A stretch of 64,000 nt of DNA from Linnemannia hyalina (Eukaryota > Mortierellomycota > Mortierellomycetes > Mortierellales > Mortierellaceae): the NCBI GenBank assembly GCA_019671135.1, contig JAHRHY010000018.1, forward strand, positions 1,116,001 to 1,180,000, given 5' to 3'. How positions within the stretch are numbered: position 1 is the stretch's first letter; the number at the start of each line of letters is the position of its first letter. Positions 10,651-23,300 of this stretch are shown piece after piece. Under the pieces are notes generated by a model. It was not told the DNA's origin, did not search any database, and saw nothing but the letters and a program-made list of their open reading frames with translations. The translations under genes were made by a program, and so were the position numbers.

Positions 10651-13600
10651 GTTTACCAGCAATAGAGCAAAAAAAAGGAAAGTGAGTGAACGAGTGTGTG
10701 TGCGCAAATTATTAGACTTAGACCCTGTGCGCCCACAAATCATCATGAAAACATCGTCGTCGTAATACACTCTTCTCTGAGTGGGCGAGTGTGTGTGTGT
10801 GTGTGCACTTCGTGGATGAACTCCCTGGTCTCCTCCTTCCTCCGTCCTTTTTTTTTTTTGCCTCAAATGGGTCAATCACATACCCTCTCTTCACCTCCTC
10901 CATATAAACCACAGACATTTAAAAAGCATTGGCCATTTTTCTGTCCTTTGGTTGCAATCGCCACTTTAAAAATAAGTAGAAAGACGGGGGTGAGTACGAT
11001 AGGAATGGGGACACCGATATGCCCGAGTTGGTATGTCTGAGGGGCCTTTGCTGTTCTTCTCTTCAATTCATCCTAGCAATTTCTGATCTGCGTCTCGCGG
11101 TCCACAGGGGTAATACAGTGGAAGAAGAAAAGTGGAAGGGAAAACTCCAGGATAATGAATGACAACAACACACCGAACACAAAACCACGGACACGCCAGA
11201 AAAGATAACGAGAGAAGAGAGGACTCGGACCAAGGATAGACAGAAAGTTGCTATCGTCAATCAGGCAATTATACATCCACGGATAGGGTCAAGATGCAGG
11301 GAATGCAAAGAATGAGAAAAGGACGTCAATTCAACAGGGTGGTGGTTCTTCTCTTCTGGTGGTGACCTATGGCCTTTATTCAAATGTATCCCGGCGGACC
11401 TTTTTTATCTTCCTCTCCCTATCCTGTCCTTAACTTTCCTCTTCTTCTTTCCACTCCACGTTCACCATTTCAAGCAGCACGCACACACATTCACACGCAT
11501 CCACACGCATACACATACATGTGTGCTCTCTGTTTACCCTTGCAGGCGAAGGCACAGATGGAGACAGAGAAGAGAGATGAAAGAGAGAGAGGGTTTTACT
11601 CTTTGATAGAACCACTTCTCAATTATCCTTGGGCCTTTCTTATTCTCACAAACAGAAAAGGGTAACCCGCACTGCTTCTTTTTTCGTATTCTTCTATTCT
11701 TTCTGTTGCTGCCGTTCGTGCCAAGCGAAAAAAAAGGCAAGCCTAAAACTAAAGAGAAAGAACCCTACAGTTACAAATAACAACAAAACCGCAGCCACAT
11801 GCCACCCACTGCACAAACTCCACACAAGCAAATCAATTCAATTGAATGCAATTTCAATTGAATAGTGGGCCGTGACCCTGTGGCATGGACGATGGACATC
11901 ACCAATGGTCCACATCGACACTAGGTGTTAATAAAAACACGGTGAATTGTGTTTATTATTTACTTTCGTCAACTTGGTTCTGCCTGTTGAATGTGAACAG
12001 GCCAAGAGGTAAAGTAAAACAGCACATGCCTGCTTGTCCCCAAACACTCACCGCAACCCCCTTCATCTTCTTCGCCTCTCTTGGCTTTCTTCTTGTCGCT
12101 TTCGGCGTTTGTGTACAGGAAGGTATGGGGGTGACAAGGGTTGTATACTCGATTGTATGCCAGATGACACATACCCTTTTGAACTTCTCAATAGGGAATA
12201 ACAACAAGACTTTACTCTTCCTTCTTTTTTCCAACGGTCATCTGGTCCGCTGGTCGGCCCGTCTGTCGGTCTTTGTCGTGCTTTGAGATCGATCTCTTCA
12301 CTTTCGGTTACTTTGCCCTTTTGAGAAAGAAAGAAAACGACCACTCCCTTCCGGTTTCTGTCCTCGGAGCTTGCCTCCTTTTCCAATTCCACTCCTTCTG
12401 GTGGCCAACCTCGACTTTTTCGCCACTGTGATTTTGAGTCGTGGACTATGTCCCTTGCATTGACAAAGAAGACACTAGACACATGGCATTTTATCTGAAA
12501 AGTCAAAAACAAAACAATCAAAAGCTATTTTCAACCTACCCTTGCTCCCTCTAACTAACTATCCCATCCCAGAAGATATCATTTATTCTTTTCAGCCCAC
12601 TCACAACTCTCCCGTTATTGCTGTTCTCTTTCAACCTTGTCCCGCACTGCCTCGCACCCTCGCCTTCTTCACCCCTTTACGAGGACAGGCACAGTACAGC
12701 AAAAACATTAGCAAGCAAGCATTGGCCGGCATCCATCTATCTATGACATCCCTTTTTTCGTTCCTGCGTGCTTTCCTTGGTATTTTTCAGCCCATCATTG
12801 CTTTGCAAATCATTGAAGGGTGAGTGACGCTCGCTGCAATGCGTGTCGCGCTGCTGCGTTGCGCGCATGCATTGTTTTCACCCACCCTCTATCCGCCTGT
12901 CTCTTCTCTCATCTTCCCTTGTTCTTCCACCTCCCCAAAATTGCCAATCTTGAAAAGGACAGAAAAGAGGCCTGTGAATGCTGAATGGTCGGACGGGGCA
13001 AACAGAAAACACTAAATTAACAACGTAGACCGTAGACGGAAATAAAAAAAAACCAATTATGATTACACAGTGCTCAATAAAACATCCAAATGGTTGTTTT
13101 CTAATTAAAGGCATGTAAACATGGTATCCCATATGGGAGTTTTCTTGATGAGTGTTTCTGGAGGATGGAATGTCGCTTGTAGCTTTCTAGTTCTGAGGCG
13201 ACAGTTTACCAAAGGCAAGAGGTCAACTGATGGACGAAGAATGCGACTAGCCTTGAAAGAAAAATAATAGTAGAGAGCATTTACGCGATGACACTCCTCT
13301 ACCTTTTCCCTTCCTCCTACAACGGTTTGTGGAAACAAAAGGAGACAGAGGAGATTTCGATCTGAAGAAACAAACGAGCTAAGGATGACTAGTACTCCAG
13401 TACTCAGATAATCAGGTGGGCTTTTGACGGATCCTTTCGTTCCCCCTTTGCATGATTTGCTTTTTTTTTTTTTTTTTGCTCATGCTCAACGTGATATCTT
13501 TTTATTTCCATTGAAAGAATCGCCGACTGGCCTCTTTTTCTTTCATTGCTTGACTTGACACATACCTTGGTCGTACAAAGTACAGAGAAAGGGGGGGGGT

Positions 13601-14939
13601 TCTTGCAAACAGAAATGTGAAGGTTGTCTTACTGCTTCCGAGTGCGTAGGACAAGAAGAGGAAGAATGGCAAGCGCTTCGCTATCCCGATGGTTCAGAGG
13701 ACGGAAACGCGGATACGCCTCATTCAGAGAAAGGAAGATGATGATGGGGCACTTCAAACCTCGGTGCCCTTGCCCTGCTTTTCGTGACAGGGGGTGTTAC
13801 AAAAGTAGGGCGTTGATGATATTTTGTTTGAGGATGGGGTGACAGGGGTCCGATGGTGAATGAGGCTCTCCCTCTTTTCTTTTTGTTACGTTTTTTTTTC
13901 TTAGACGAGTTGAAACGATTAAGGGACCCAAACAAAATAAATCATGACACCTGGACGGAACAAAAAAACCACCTCCTTTCTTTCTTCGCCAATCGTGAGT
14001 TCCATAGGGAGCAGGACATGGAGCGACGAATTTTGGTGGGGGTGTGTGTGGTGGTGTTGCCAGGTGGATGGATCGACCGAGGGGAGTGGGAGCAGAACAA
14101 CAAGGGGAGGGAGAGAAGGTCTTTCGTCACGAAAGTGAGAGAGAGGGAATGGATACGTCGACTGTCGTAGTCGGTCGATTTTTTTTTCTGATCCACGCAC
14201 CCCCACCACGCGCAACGGAAATTCCACAACCCTAATTTTCATTTTCATTTTCATTTTCTCCACCCTCCCTTCTGCTCTTGTTGTGTAATGACCAATCCGA
14301 AGTGAAGGGGTCTCTTGCGAGGGAAAATCAATCGACTTTGCCCTTTGGAGCTCGACTTTTTCACCCTTGGGATGGATGTTCGCTGTTCTTTCTATTTTCC
14401 CTCTATACATCGTCTCTCATCACAATCAACAGGAAAACAGACAGACGGAAAGGGAGACAGACACACATCCTGAGTTCTGATATTCAGGAACACAGATCAA
14501 CATCACCCATCCGAGACCCATTGAGAAGAAAGAAAATATCTCCAGCCACTCACGGAGCTCTTCACATAAACTTTATTTTTTGCTTAGTATGGTGTCATCC
14601 AAACAGTCGTCGTGTCGTGACCAAACATGTTTTTTTTCTCTTGGTTCTTTAGCTGTTGGGGGAAGCTAGTTCCACCCTCTACCCGCTATTTTTGATTGGG
14701 GTGATGGAGTATGACACAGCAAGTGAAAAATAAAAGTATGTTCGTTGAGGTCTAGACGGCCAAACGACAACAACAACGACGGAAAAAGACCGCCAGAACA
14801 AACAAACAAAGCGAATGAAACATGCACAATCAATTCGTCAATGCGATATCTGAAATACAAAACTGGGTTAAACCCAACCTCTTAATCTCACTACTGTATC
14901 CACCCCCCTCAACATCTTCACTCTCTAGCAATTTGCAAC
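10651..14939. other. Gene-poor region upstream of the D-amino-acid oxidase gene's 3' end
   Basis: No confident gene. It contains GT/CA-rich runs (about 10791-10806 and 11481-11525), a T run near 13461, an ATTTTC-type tandem repeat near 14238 and two copies of the palindrome TTCAATTGAA at 11838 and 11853. Several 60-160 residue frames exist, but none has family motifs or clear splice partners. The minus-strand frame at 12063-12521 is the least implausible. Confidence 0.45.
11838..11862. repeat. Paired 10-bp palindromes TTCAATTGAA
   Basis: Two perfect copies of a self-complementary decamer lie at 11838-11847 and 11853-11862, 15 bp apart centre to centre, in otherwise featureless sequence. This could be a dimeric-factor binding site or chance in A/T-rich DNA. 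Confidence 0.4.
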
Positions 14940-16637
14940 CTACAGCTTGGCCATGCTCCTCGAAGAAGCACGGACAAGATCCAACTCATTCAAACAGCCT
15001 TCGACCTGCTCAACAACCTTGGCCGCACACCCAACACTAGCCTGGTACCCAAACCCTGCATGTCCATAGTTATGCGCCACCACCACCACCTTCGAATCCC
15101 CCCACCCCTCATTCCAATCTAATTGTTCGACTGCGGCGGAGATACGGACACCTCCGCGACGGTTCGGGCGGAGTCCGACGCAGCTTCTAAGGATTGTTGC
15201 GTTTGAGAATAGGTCGGGTTTTGTGGCGACTACTCGTTTGACGATGGCTTTTGTCGTCTCCTCTGACGCTGCCTCTTGGCTATTATTTTGTTTGGTAAAA
15301 AAAAGGAGCGTGTCAGTAATTTCATTTTCTACAGCAAACACACATGTCTAATTCAGAAGAACAGGACAAAGAGACTTACTAGTTCCAGTGCTCCATGGTA
15401 CCACCAAGGACAATCTCGCCATTATCTCTAGGAATGACATAAGTGATTGTTCCGGTACCCATAGCACTCCCCTCCGCATACCGCTCCATCGTAAACTGCT
15501 TCGCCTTTGGCCAAAGTGAATCGGGAACCTTTACAATCACAATCTGACCCCGCGTAGGGAACATCTGGTGATCGTGCACACCTGGCAGGTTACGACTTCC
15601 GAGACCTGAACAGTTGATGATGATGTCGGCTTTGCTGCCGTCTGTGGAGTGAGGGGCCCGAGCGAGGGCTTTGAGGGAAGGAATGGTTGCGCGGTCGATG
15701 GTTCCGCCGCGGGCGAGAATCTGTTCTTGAAGGTATTTCAAGTACTTTGGTGCGTGTACCGATACTATTTGGCGATGGAAATAAATGTGTCAATAACGGA
15801 GAAGCGCGCTGCTAACGATAGATAATGACATAGGTAAAGTATCCATTGCCTGAGACATGAAGCGTGTTGACGGTACCAGTTGTGTAGGTGATTCCAAACT
15901 CGACACCCGGTGGAAGCTCCTCCTGCTTGAGGTGCCTATACTACTCACAGAAAAGAAAAAAAGTCAACAGTCAATTAGGACGAAACAAAGTACGAAAAAA
16001 GTACACAGGATGAATGAAATTGCAGAACTTACATTCTTGACGAGACGCTTGAACCAGGGGTCCTCAAAGTTTTTGGGCTTGACATCCCAGAAGTCATGAC
16101 CGGTCAGGTACATGACTCCCGCGTTGGGATCCGTATCCGCCAAATGTGCCAGTCGGTTGAATGTTGCTGTGTCCAGCTCTTTGTCATCGTGGGGTTGAAC
16201 AGGACAGCGGGAATGGAGAAGGGAGATATATGGTTAGTTTGAGAATCGCGTGTAACCTTTATCAAGCGGAGTCGGAAGAACTGGTGAATGTGGTGACTCG
16301 AATGATTGCTAGTTGTACCTTGCTGGGTTACATCCGCAATGTCAGCGTACGATCGCCAATGTGCTCCTGCCCTGAACAAAAAGTAATGAATTGTCAGTGT
16401 TAAGTTGGCCAGCTAACCAAGAATGAAGCAATTGATCAATTACTCGCTTGTGTAGATACCGATGATGCGAACGTACCAGGGGGAAGTGTAGTCGATGCTA
16501 AGATCGGAGGGCAAATGGGTCGCATAGATTTTGACGGAGTAGTTCTTCTTCTCCAGGAGAGCAAGTGCTGTCGAGAGACCCGAGACTCCGGCGCCCAGGA
16601 TATTGACCTTATAGGTTCTTTTATGCGAAGGCGACAT
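14940..16637 (-). CDS. DAO1: D-amino-acid oxidase (FAD), peroxisomal
   Basis: Six exons: 16477-16637, 16319-16371, 16033-16178, 15877-15940, 15380-15764 and 14940-15279, giving 382 residues. The enzyme oxidises D-amino acids to 2-oxo acids with ammonia and hydrogen peroxide. The N-terminal FAD Rossmann motif VNILGAGVSGLS (Gly15-x-Gly17-x-x-Gly20) is present. Splicing rebuilds SPWAGAHWRSYA (a family hallmark), YTTVSVHAPKYL and the C-terminal VVVAHNYGHAGFGYQASVG signature. The protein ends in AKL, a functional variant of peroxisomal signal type 1, which fits co-localisation with catalase. The ATG at 16637 is preferred because it puts the FAD motif at residue 11; the in-frame upstream ATG at 16820 would add a 61-residue non-family leader. 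D-aspartate oxidase is the main alternative. Confidence 0.92.
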
Positions 16638-18398
16638 TGTTGGTGTAGGAAGAGTCTTGAATGAGAAGGAGGAGGAGGGGTGATGGAGATGAGATGTGAA
16701 AAGAAGAGAAGAGGAAATGAAGAGAGACGAGGAGAAAGGCTGGAGGGCGTGAGAGTTTGAACCAAGTTGAGGCGCAACGGCTCTTTTGGGGTCGTTGGGG
16801 GTCATGTGATACCCCGCCAATCATCGAAAGGACATAGCGCGCTTTTTTTTTTCCACTCATCAAGAATCAACTACCATGTCGCAACAGGAGGAGCTCAAGA
16901 GGCTTGCAGCAACAACCAGGACAAGGAACACGCGTATCTTTTCCACTATGAAACGAACCTGCTTGTGACAATACTATACTTGCGGCTGTGTTTTTATTTT
17001 CCATCTGTCCTGAACTGCAGTGTCTCTTGGTGGTAGGCACAGTGGCACCTGTTGCTGTCCTTCCCCCACATATCCTTTGCGTGTTGTTCGTATTCTTTGA
17101 TTTCTTCCACGACCTTTCTTTCTCTCCTTTACCTCTGCAGATCTGTCCTTTCTCTGCATCGAAGTAATTGGACGCCGGTGTTACACTACCCTTCTTCGTT
17201 GATAAGAGTCGTTTCCTTGCTAGTTTTAAACCCATTTGCTATTCTCGGAATAGTTCTCGACCCTGTTGAGCAAGTCTCAAGTCAAGTCTTTGATTTCATC
17301 CACTATTACCTGTAGGCCCATTCCGATATAGACGTTCTTATGGGACAATGGTGGACAAAAAGGCAACTCTTCCACTGGCAGACTGGAGCACGAGACATAG
17401 CCAGATCGAGGCGTACAGGAGCCAGTTTCTACAGAGATCGCGGATTCAATTCGATGACGGTGGATCACAGGAGAGGAGTCAATGGAGAGAGTAGTCCCGA
17501 GCCTAGAGTTGGATGCCTACGCTCTTCAGAAAGTAAAAAAGGTGTTGAAAATTCGCCCATTATACATTGGCCGCGCATGTAGTGCAGAAAAAGAACCATC
17601 CGGACTCTGTATGTACAAAACAAATAACACGAAAATAGACACACTCAGGGATCGCCTTTTGTCTGTTCCCAAGGTGTGCCAATGGGTAATTACCATCCAC
17701 TCCATTGGTACATAAATGGAGACTTTTCAACTTGTTGACAAGGAGGAAGAGGGATCAAGGATAAGAACAAAGTAAAGACGGGGCTATCCAGGATGTCGAT
17801 CCATCCTGGGAGACATAGCAAGTCATCCTGTCCAATCGAATTGCCACTCCTTTAAGAGGGATGTCCCTTCCGTCGCATGTTAACATGGACGAACTAACAA
17901 AACACCAACGACTAAACCTTCTGACAACAACAACAAAGAGAGGATTGTGGCAGCATTGAGCATTGGGGCAGTAAACCGTTTAACGCAGTAATCTGCCTTG
18001 TCTTTTCGTCATCTGCTCAAACGGCAAAAGAAGAGAGCTAAGAAGAAGAAGGAGCGCGTTTCTTTCCCCCCACTGTGTGTGCCTTCCTTCTATTTTCCAA
18101 CTCCTCCCTCTCCTCTCTCCACACAGACAATAAACAGCAGCTTTCGTATTGCATTCCCTTCATCTCTCTTCTCGCTCACACTTTCATTCATCGCTCATTC
18201 CCTCCTTTGCTCTCACACTCACACCTTATTCTTCCTTATTTCTTTATTGCCGCTCCTCCCTCCACATCTGATCTCTTTCATTCATCCATCCACTCATCAC
18301 ACATTCACACCTCACACTTCCTTGTCCCCCTCCTTCCTTTCTATCCTTTCCCTCCCTCCTTCCCTCCTACATATCTATCTGCTTTGCCTACCTAACGA
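16638..18398. promoter_or_regulatory. Divergent intergenic region, DAO and membrane-protein genes
   Basis: About 1.8 kb between two divergently transcribed genes. From about 18000 to 18398 the plus strand is extremely C/T-rich, the usual leader composition in this window, directly before the ATG at 18399. Frames of 60-160 residues here are low-complexity; I call no gene. Confidence 0.5.
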
Positions 18399-20071
18399 AT
18401 GCTGCATGACTACCCTGCATGGCACAGGCCAGCCCAAAAGGTCTTCTTTATCACAGCCGTCCTCCTCTGCATAGCCCTCCCCGTCGTTTACGGCTCCTCA
18501 CGTAGACCACGAAAGATCTCTGGCAGAACCTTGGGCGTCGTCCTTGGGACTTACTTTAGCCTCTGGGCTTTGTTCTCTGTAAGGATTATAAGCAATTGGC
18601 ATTTACAGGACAGCACACAGCCATTGTATTTTCCCAGGGTGTTAATTAGAGCTGTTGTGTGTTTGATTACTTTGTGGACGCGTGCACGCCCCCGTCTTCT
18701 GACATAACATTTTCTCCCCCTCCCTTCATCTTGCATCAGCTTATAGTACGTTTCTTAGTGCCTTCTCCAAAGATCGAAACAATTCTCCCAACATACACAC
18801 CGTCGCCAATTCCAGTCCCCATCGTCCTGCACTCACCAAGCCGACCCAATGCCGTTCCTACTTCCTCAGCCATCCGTCTTCACCCTGCAGGATCTGCAGT
18901 CGATCCTACAACTACACAACCGGGATTATCGGGATCTGGATCTGCACCCAGAGTCATTGTCACGGCACCAGGAGAAGCGGGAGGAACAGGGCGGCGGTCG
19001 GCTCGTTTTGTGGACGATGGGGATGATACCGACGGCGGTACAGACACCGGCTCCTCTCGCCACAACTCGCCGTCAACACCAACCAGTCGAACGTCGCATC
19101 ACTCCAATAACGTTACGTTCCAGACGCGACCCAGGGGTTATACCGCCGACTCTGCACACTCTGCAGAGTTCCCAACGTTTGCTGCATACCGCCAATCCCA
19201 ACGCGGGAACTTTGATGCACTCGCGCAGCGGTTTAAAAGGGCTTTTGCGATCTCGCAGCAGACTACCGAGCAGCAACAGCAGCAACAACAGATGGCTATG
19301 ATGCAGAGCCCGGCTTCTAAAGAATTGTCGCCAAGCATGATCACGGATCCTCCAAGCTACGATCAGACCACGGGAGAGCCTTCCATATCTTCACCCCCAA
19401 CCATCCCTCTCACAGCGACTACACTCACCGCAGGAACCACAAGGACAGGAGCAGGAGTACAAACAAGATCCCGCTCAGCATCCACCGCAAGCATGATCAG
19501 CGACATTGCAGGAAGACTGCGATCTGGATCTCTATTCAGTCGTTCCAGCCCCACCACCAACACCACCACTAGTAGCAACAAGAACAGTACCACCATTTCC
19601 ATCCTACCGGCTACCAAAACTGCAACGGATCCGTTACACTACACATACATCTCGAGTGGCGCCAACAGTGAAGTCACTCGACCCAGCTTACTCTCGTCTC
19701 CTTCTCATTCTGCAACGTATTCTTCGTCCCCTTCTTCAGCCGCGACTCATGCCACACCGACGATGATGACGTCGGCGTCGACGACCATATCTATGGAGAT
19801 CATGCCTGTACTAGAACTTTTGGAGTCTCAGTCGCCTTTACCTCAGACAGGGCATGACCGGACACCTTCGTCACCGACAGATGTTCAAACCCTGTCGTCA
19901 ATACCCCCACCAGATCGAGAGCAACATCCTCTGGTACATGACAGCAATTGTAACGAAGACGGGGATAAGTTCGCGGCGTCTTCACCACAGCCCTTATCTC
20001 ATTTAGTTTCGGCAGAGAAGCATTCTGAGAAACTGAACGAACCCACTTCGCCCAACCCTCATCATACATAA
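18399..20071 (+). CDS. Two-helix membrane protein with long disordered Ser/Thr-rich tail (unknown)
   Basis: Exons 18399-18578 and 18740-20071 give 503 residues. I do not recognise the family. The first hydrophobic helix spans about residues 14-32 (FFITAVLLCIALPVVYG). The second is created by the splice, about residues 44-68 (TLGVVLGTYFSLWALFS joined to LIVRFLV). The rest is disordered: Ser/Thr/Pro-rich with a short polyglutamine run and no catalytic motif. The intron has donor GTAAGG, a CTGAC branch site and a pyrimidine tract before CATCAG. Exon 1 could instead be read without splicing to a stop at 18707, giving a 102-residue protein, but the intron signals are strong. A small membrane anchor carrying a cytoplasmic regulatory tail is an inference only. 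Confidence 0.6.
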
Positions 20072-20328
20072 CCCTCAACGTACATAATACCCATCATACC
20101 ATAGACGTAAATATTAAAATAATCAAAGAGAATTGGTTGATGCGGAGATAGCTGTCTATCATGCGACAGGTAAAATTTGTTGCCTCCGTTCTGATGCAAA
20201 ATGAACCAATGAGTCCTTGTAGGTGTGTCTATTCATGTTTTTTTATTATTTATTGTTCGTTTTGTGAAGAATAAAAACAATCTTCAATGCTGTGTGTTTG
20301 TGTTTTACGCCGAGCTCATCTACTGGTT

Positions 20329-23300
20329 TTAGTGTTGTGGACCAAGGACAGGGCTCGACAAAGGCGAGATCTCGCCCTCATCCGTGTCAACACTTCCTGC
20401 TCTATACGTCAACACTGGCGACATCTCCAGATCAGAAATATTGCCGCTGCCGCTTGACCGAGGCTTAGTAGTAGGTGTAGTTGTTGATGGTCCTGCACCG
20501 AATCCAGAGAAGCCTCCAAATCCACCTCCGCCGTTAAACTTAGTCGTCATCGTTGTGTTGCTCGACGACCCAAACGTAAAGTCAAACTCGGGAGACTTGG
20601 GTGCCGGCCGGCTAAAGACCGAAGCAGTCGATGACGACGAAACAGCCTGTCCAAAAGGATTGCCACTTGGTGCAAAGTTGAACATTCCGCCGGGCTTTGA
20701 TGCTGCCTGAACAGCCTTGGCCTTGGCCTCGTCGTCGTCATCCTCCTCCTGATCATCCTCATCGCCGTCTTCATCGCCATAGTCATCCTCCTCTCCACCA
20801 TAGCTATCCTCTTGAGAATAATCATCTTCCTCACCCTCATAGCTACCAGTGCCCTCGTGCTGATCATCTTCGTCGTCGTCATATTGGTCCTCGTTTCCTG
20901 AGTACCCCTCCTCCAGTCCTTCATTGTCACCATCATCGTCCCCATCCCCCTCGCCATCCTCTTCGTCGCTCAACAGAATCACCTCTGGTTCTTCGTCCTT
21001 TTTCTTCAATCCCATAGACGTGACGGCTGCAAAGGGGTTGGCCGATGCGAACCCAGTCGAGTTGCCAAACTTGGCAGGGGCAAAAGAAGCAGCAGCAGCA
21101 GCAGCAGCAGCAGCTCCACCAAAGGCGCCAGCAGCTGCAAATCCTGGAGTGACGCCAAAGTTGAAGGTTGGAGCAGCAGTAGGTCTTGTGGCTGCGCTGG
21201 TGGAGGGGAACGATGAAAAGCCGCTGGATGAGAATGTGGAAGGTTTTTCTGCTGTGGGGCCAAATGGAGAGTCCGAGACCGCACCAAAGGGTGAGGTGGT
21301 CGACTTGGAAGCACTGGGCGACTTGGGAACACCGAATGAGAATCCAGAACCAGAGGCAGCGGCAAATGGAGACGTCGTCGACTTTTCTGCGCTGGGTGAC
21401 TTGGAAGCGCCGAATGAGATGCCAGACGACGCGCCGAATGGTGACGCCGTTGACTTTTCAGCAGTAGGCAGCTTTGGAACGCCGAAGGAAAATCCAGAAC
21501 CGGCAACAGCAAAGGGCGACGAGGTGGTCTTTTCCGCGGTGGGCGACTTTGGAGCACCAAAACTGAAGCCGGAGGTAGGAGCGGCACCAAATGGCGAAGT
21601 TGTTGGCATTTCTGCGCTGGGTGACTTGGCATCGCCGAAAGAGAAGCTGGAGGCAGCACCAAAAGGTGAAGCTGCTGGCTTGGTTGTGGCCGTCGTAGTG
21701 GTCTCCTTCGAAGAGCCCGACCCGAGCGCAAAGGGCGATGCCGTTGCCAATACACCCGAGAATGCTGCTGGAGAGGTTTCTGAGACGCCAAAGTTGGATG
21801 GTGACTTTGAGACCTCCTTGGAATCAGAGGTTGGGGTCGAAAATGAAAATTCAGGTGCAGACGACTGTGGTGGTGTCGAAGTGGAAGCAGGCACGGGTGT
21901 GATCGTTGCAGGCTTGGCGAAGATGCTTCCCGATGATGCTGCTTCCGGGGTTGATCCAGTAGCGGCTGGCGTTCCAAATGAGAAGGTAACAGGCTTTGAA
22001 GCCTCCGATGTGCTCTCCTTGGCAACCGAAGGGACACCGAAATTGAAGGGACTGGCAACGGCTAGAGTCGCAGGAGGGGTGGTCTTTTCTGCAGCAGTGG
22101 TCTTGGCAACGTTGTCGATAGTCTTCTCGACACTCTTCTTCGTAGCATCCTCGTCCTCGGCCATCGAGTCCTTGCCGACAATATCCAATAGCTTCTGGGC
22201 GATCGACGACACCTTGGGTGCATCCGCAGCCTTGGCATCTTTGGTGACTGCATTAGCTGTGACAGCAGCAGCGGCGACTGTAAGAGCTGGTTGTGCGATC
22301 AAAGAGGGAGACACAGTGGCGGCTGTGCTGGTGGAAGGCTTCTTGCGCTGTAGGGACTCCTCATCGTCATCAGAAATCATGCCAGACGTGGTGGCGGTAC
22401 GCTTGAAGGCCGACGCGCCCTTGGTAGCGTGCTCAGAGGCATCGTCCTTCTTGTCACGGCCCCAGACCTCAGCGTTCTTCTCCTTCATCAGCCGCCTCTC
22501 TTCGATCTTGCGCTTCTTCAGAACCTCGGGTGCCTCGGTGCCCTTCCATTCCAATAGGCGCTTCACCTTGACCTGGTTGGGCAGATCATCCCAGTCAACG
22601 CCTTCGTACTTCTTGATTTCGAGGTACTCATCCAATGGAGGCAATGCTGGACGGTGTGCAGTCTCTGCCTTGCCATCATGATACAGATCGCTGATGGCTT
22701 GTCGCTTGACCTCGAACGGCGCTGTCCGTTTTGGAACTCTGTGGGTAGCATTGGCGATAGATGTTGTGGTGGGTTCCATTGGGCTGTTTTGTTCCGGTAT
22801 CAAGGTGGCGTGTGTCGTGATAGGAGATGCGTGGCCCGGTGCTGATATGAGTGTCTCCATGGATGAAGAAACGCCTTCTATACCTGATCGTTTTGAAGTC
22901 GATGTGTATGCTACAAGAATAAGAGCATTATAGAGATGTCAGTATGCAATTTTGTGGCGCGATGCTGTTATAGACCTACGTGATATCCCGAAAAGTTGTA
23001 CGTACGTCTGACGGCTTCCTCGATCAATCTCTGACAGTGGTTCGCCTGCTCGCGTGTGAGGGCTCGTCCATTCTGCTCCTTGAAAAAGTCTGCCAGGAAC
23101 TCAACATTGCTCATTGGGAGCGCCTCCTCGATCGCAGACTTGGGCTTCATTCGTTCGGCCTTGGGGGTGACAATGGGCAGGCAGTCTTCAAAGCGTTCGG
23201 TGGCTGGTGGGGTTGATGGTACAAAGGTTGGTGTGGGCGAACGGCTCAGTACCATGGGAGAGAAGGCGACTTCCTCCCCATCCATCAAGGGGCTAGCTGA

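Noticed and set aside
12063..12521. 152-residue minus-strand frame
   Set aside because: Part has mixed, protein-like composition, but it has no recognisable domain and ends in runs of Arg/Glu; not enough to call a gene.
16638..16820. Upstream in-frame ATG for the D-amino-acid oxidase
   Set aside because: It adds 61 residues of Ser/Phe-rich translation of the pyrimidine-rich leader, unlike any family member.
17998..18474. 158-residue plus-strand frame before the membrane protein
   Set aside because: Ser/Phe/Pro/Leu-rich product of a C/T-rich leader; overlaps the real start in another frame.
20924..22681. 585-residue open frame on the plus strand
   Set aside because: It is antisense to the FG nucleoporin. 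The repetitive FG codons leave the opposite frame open, giving an artificial Glu/Val/Ala/Pro-rich protein with no domain.
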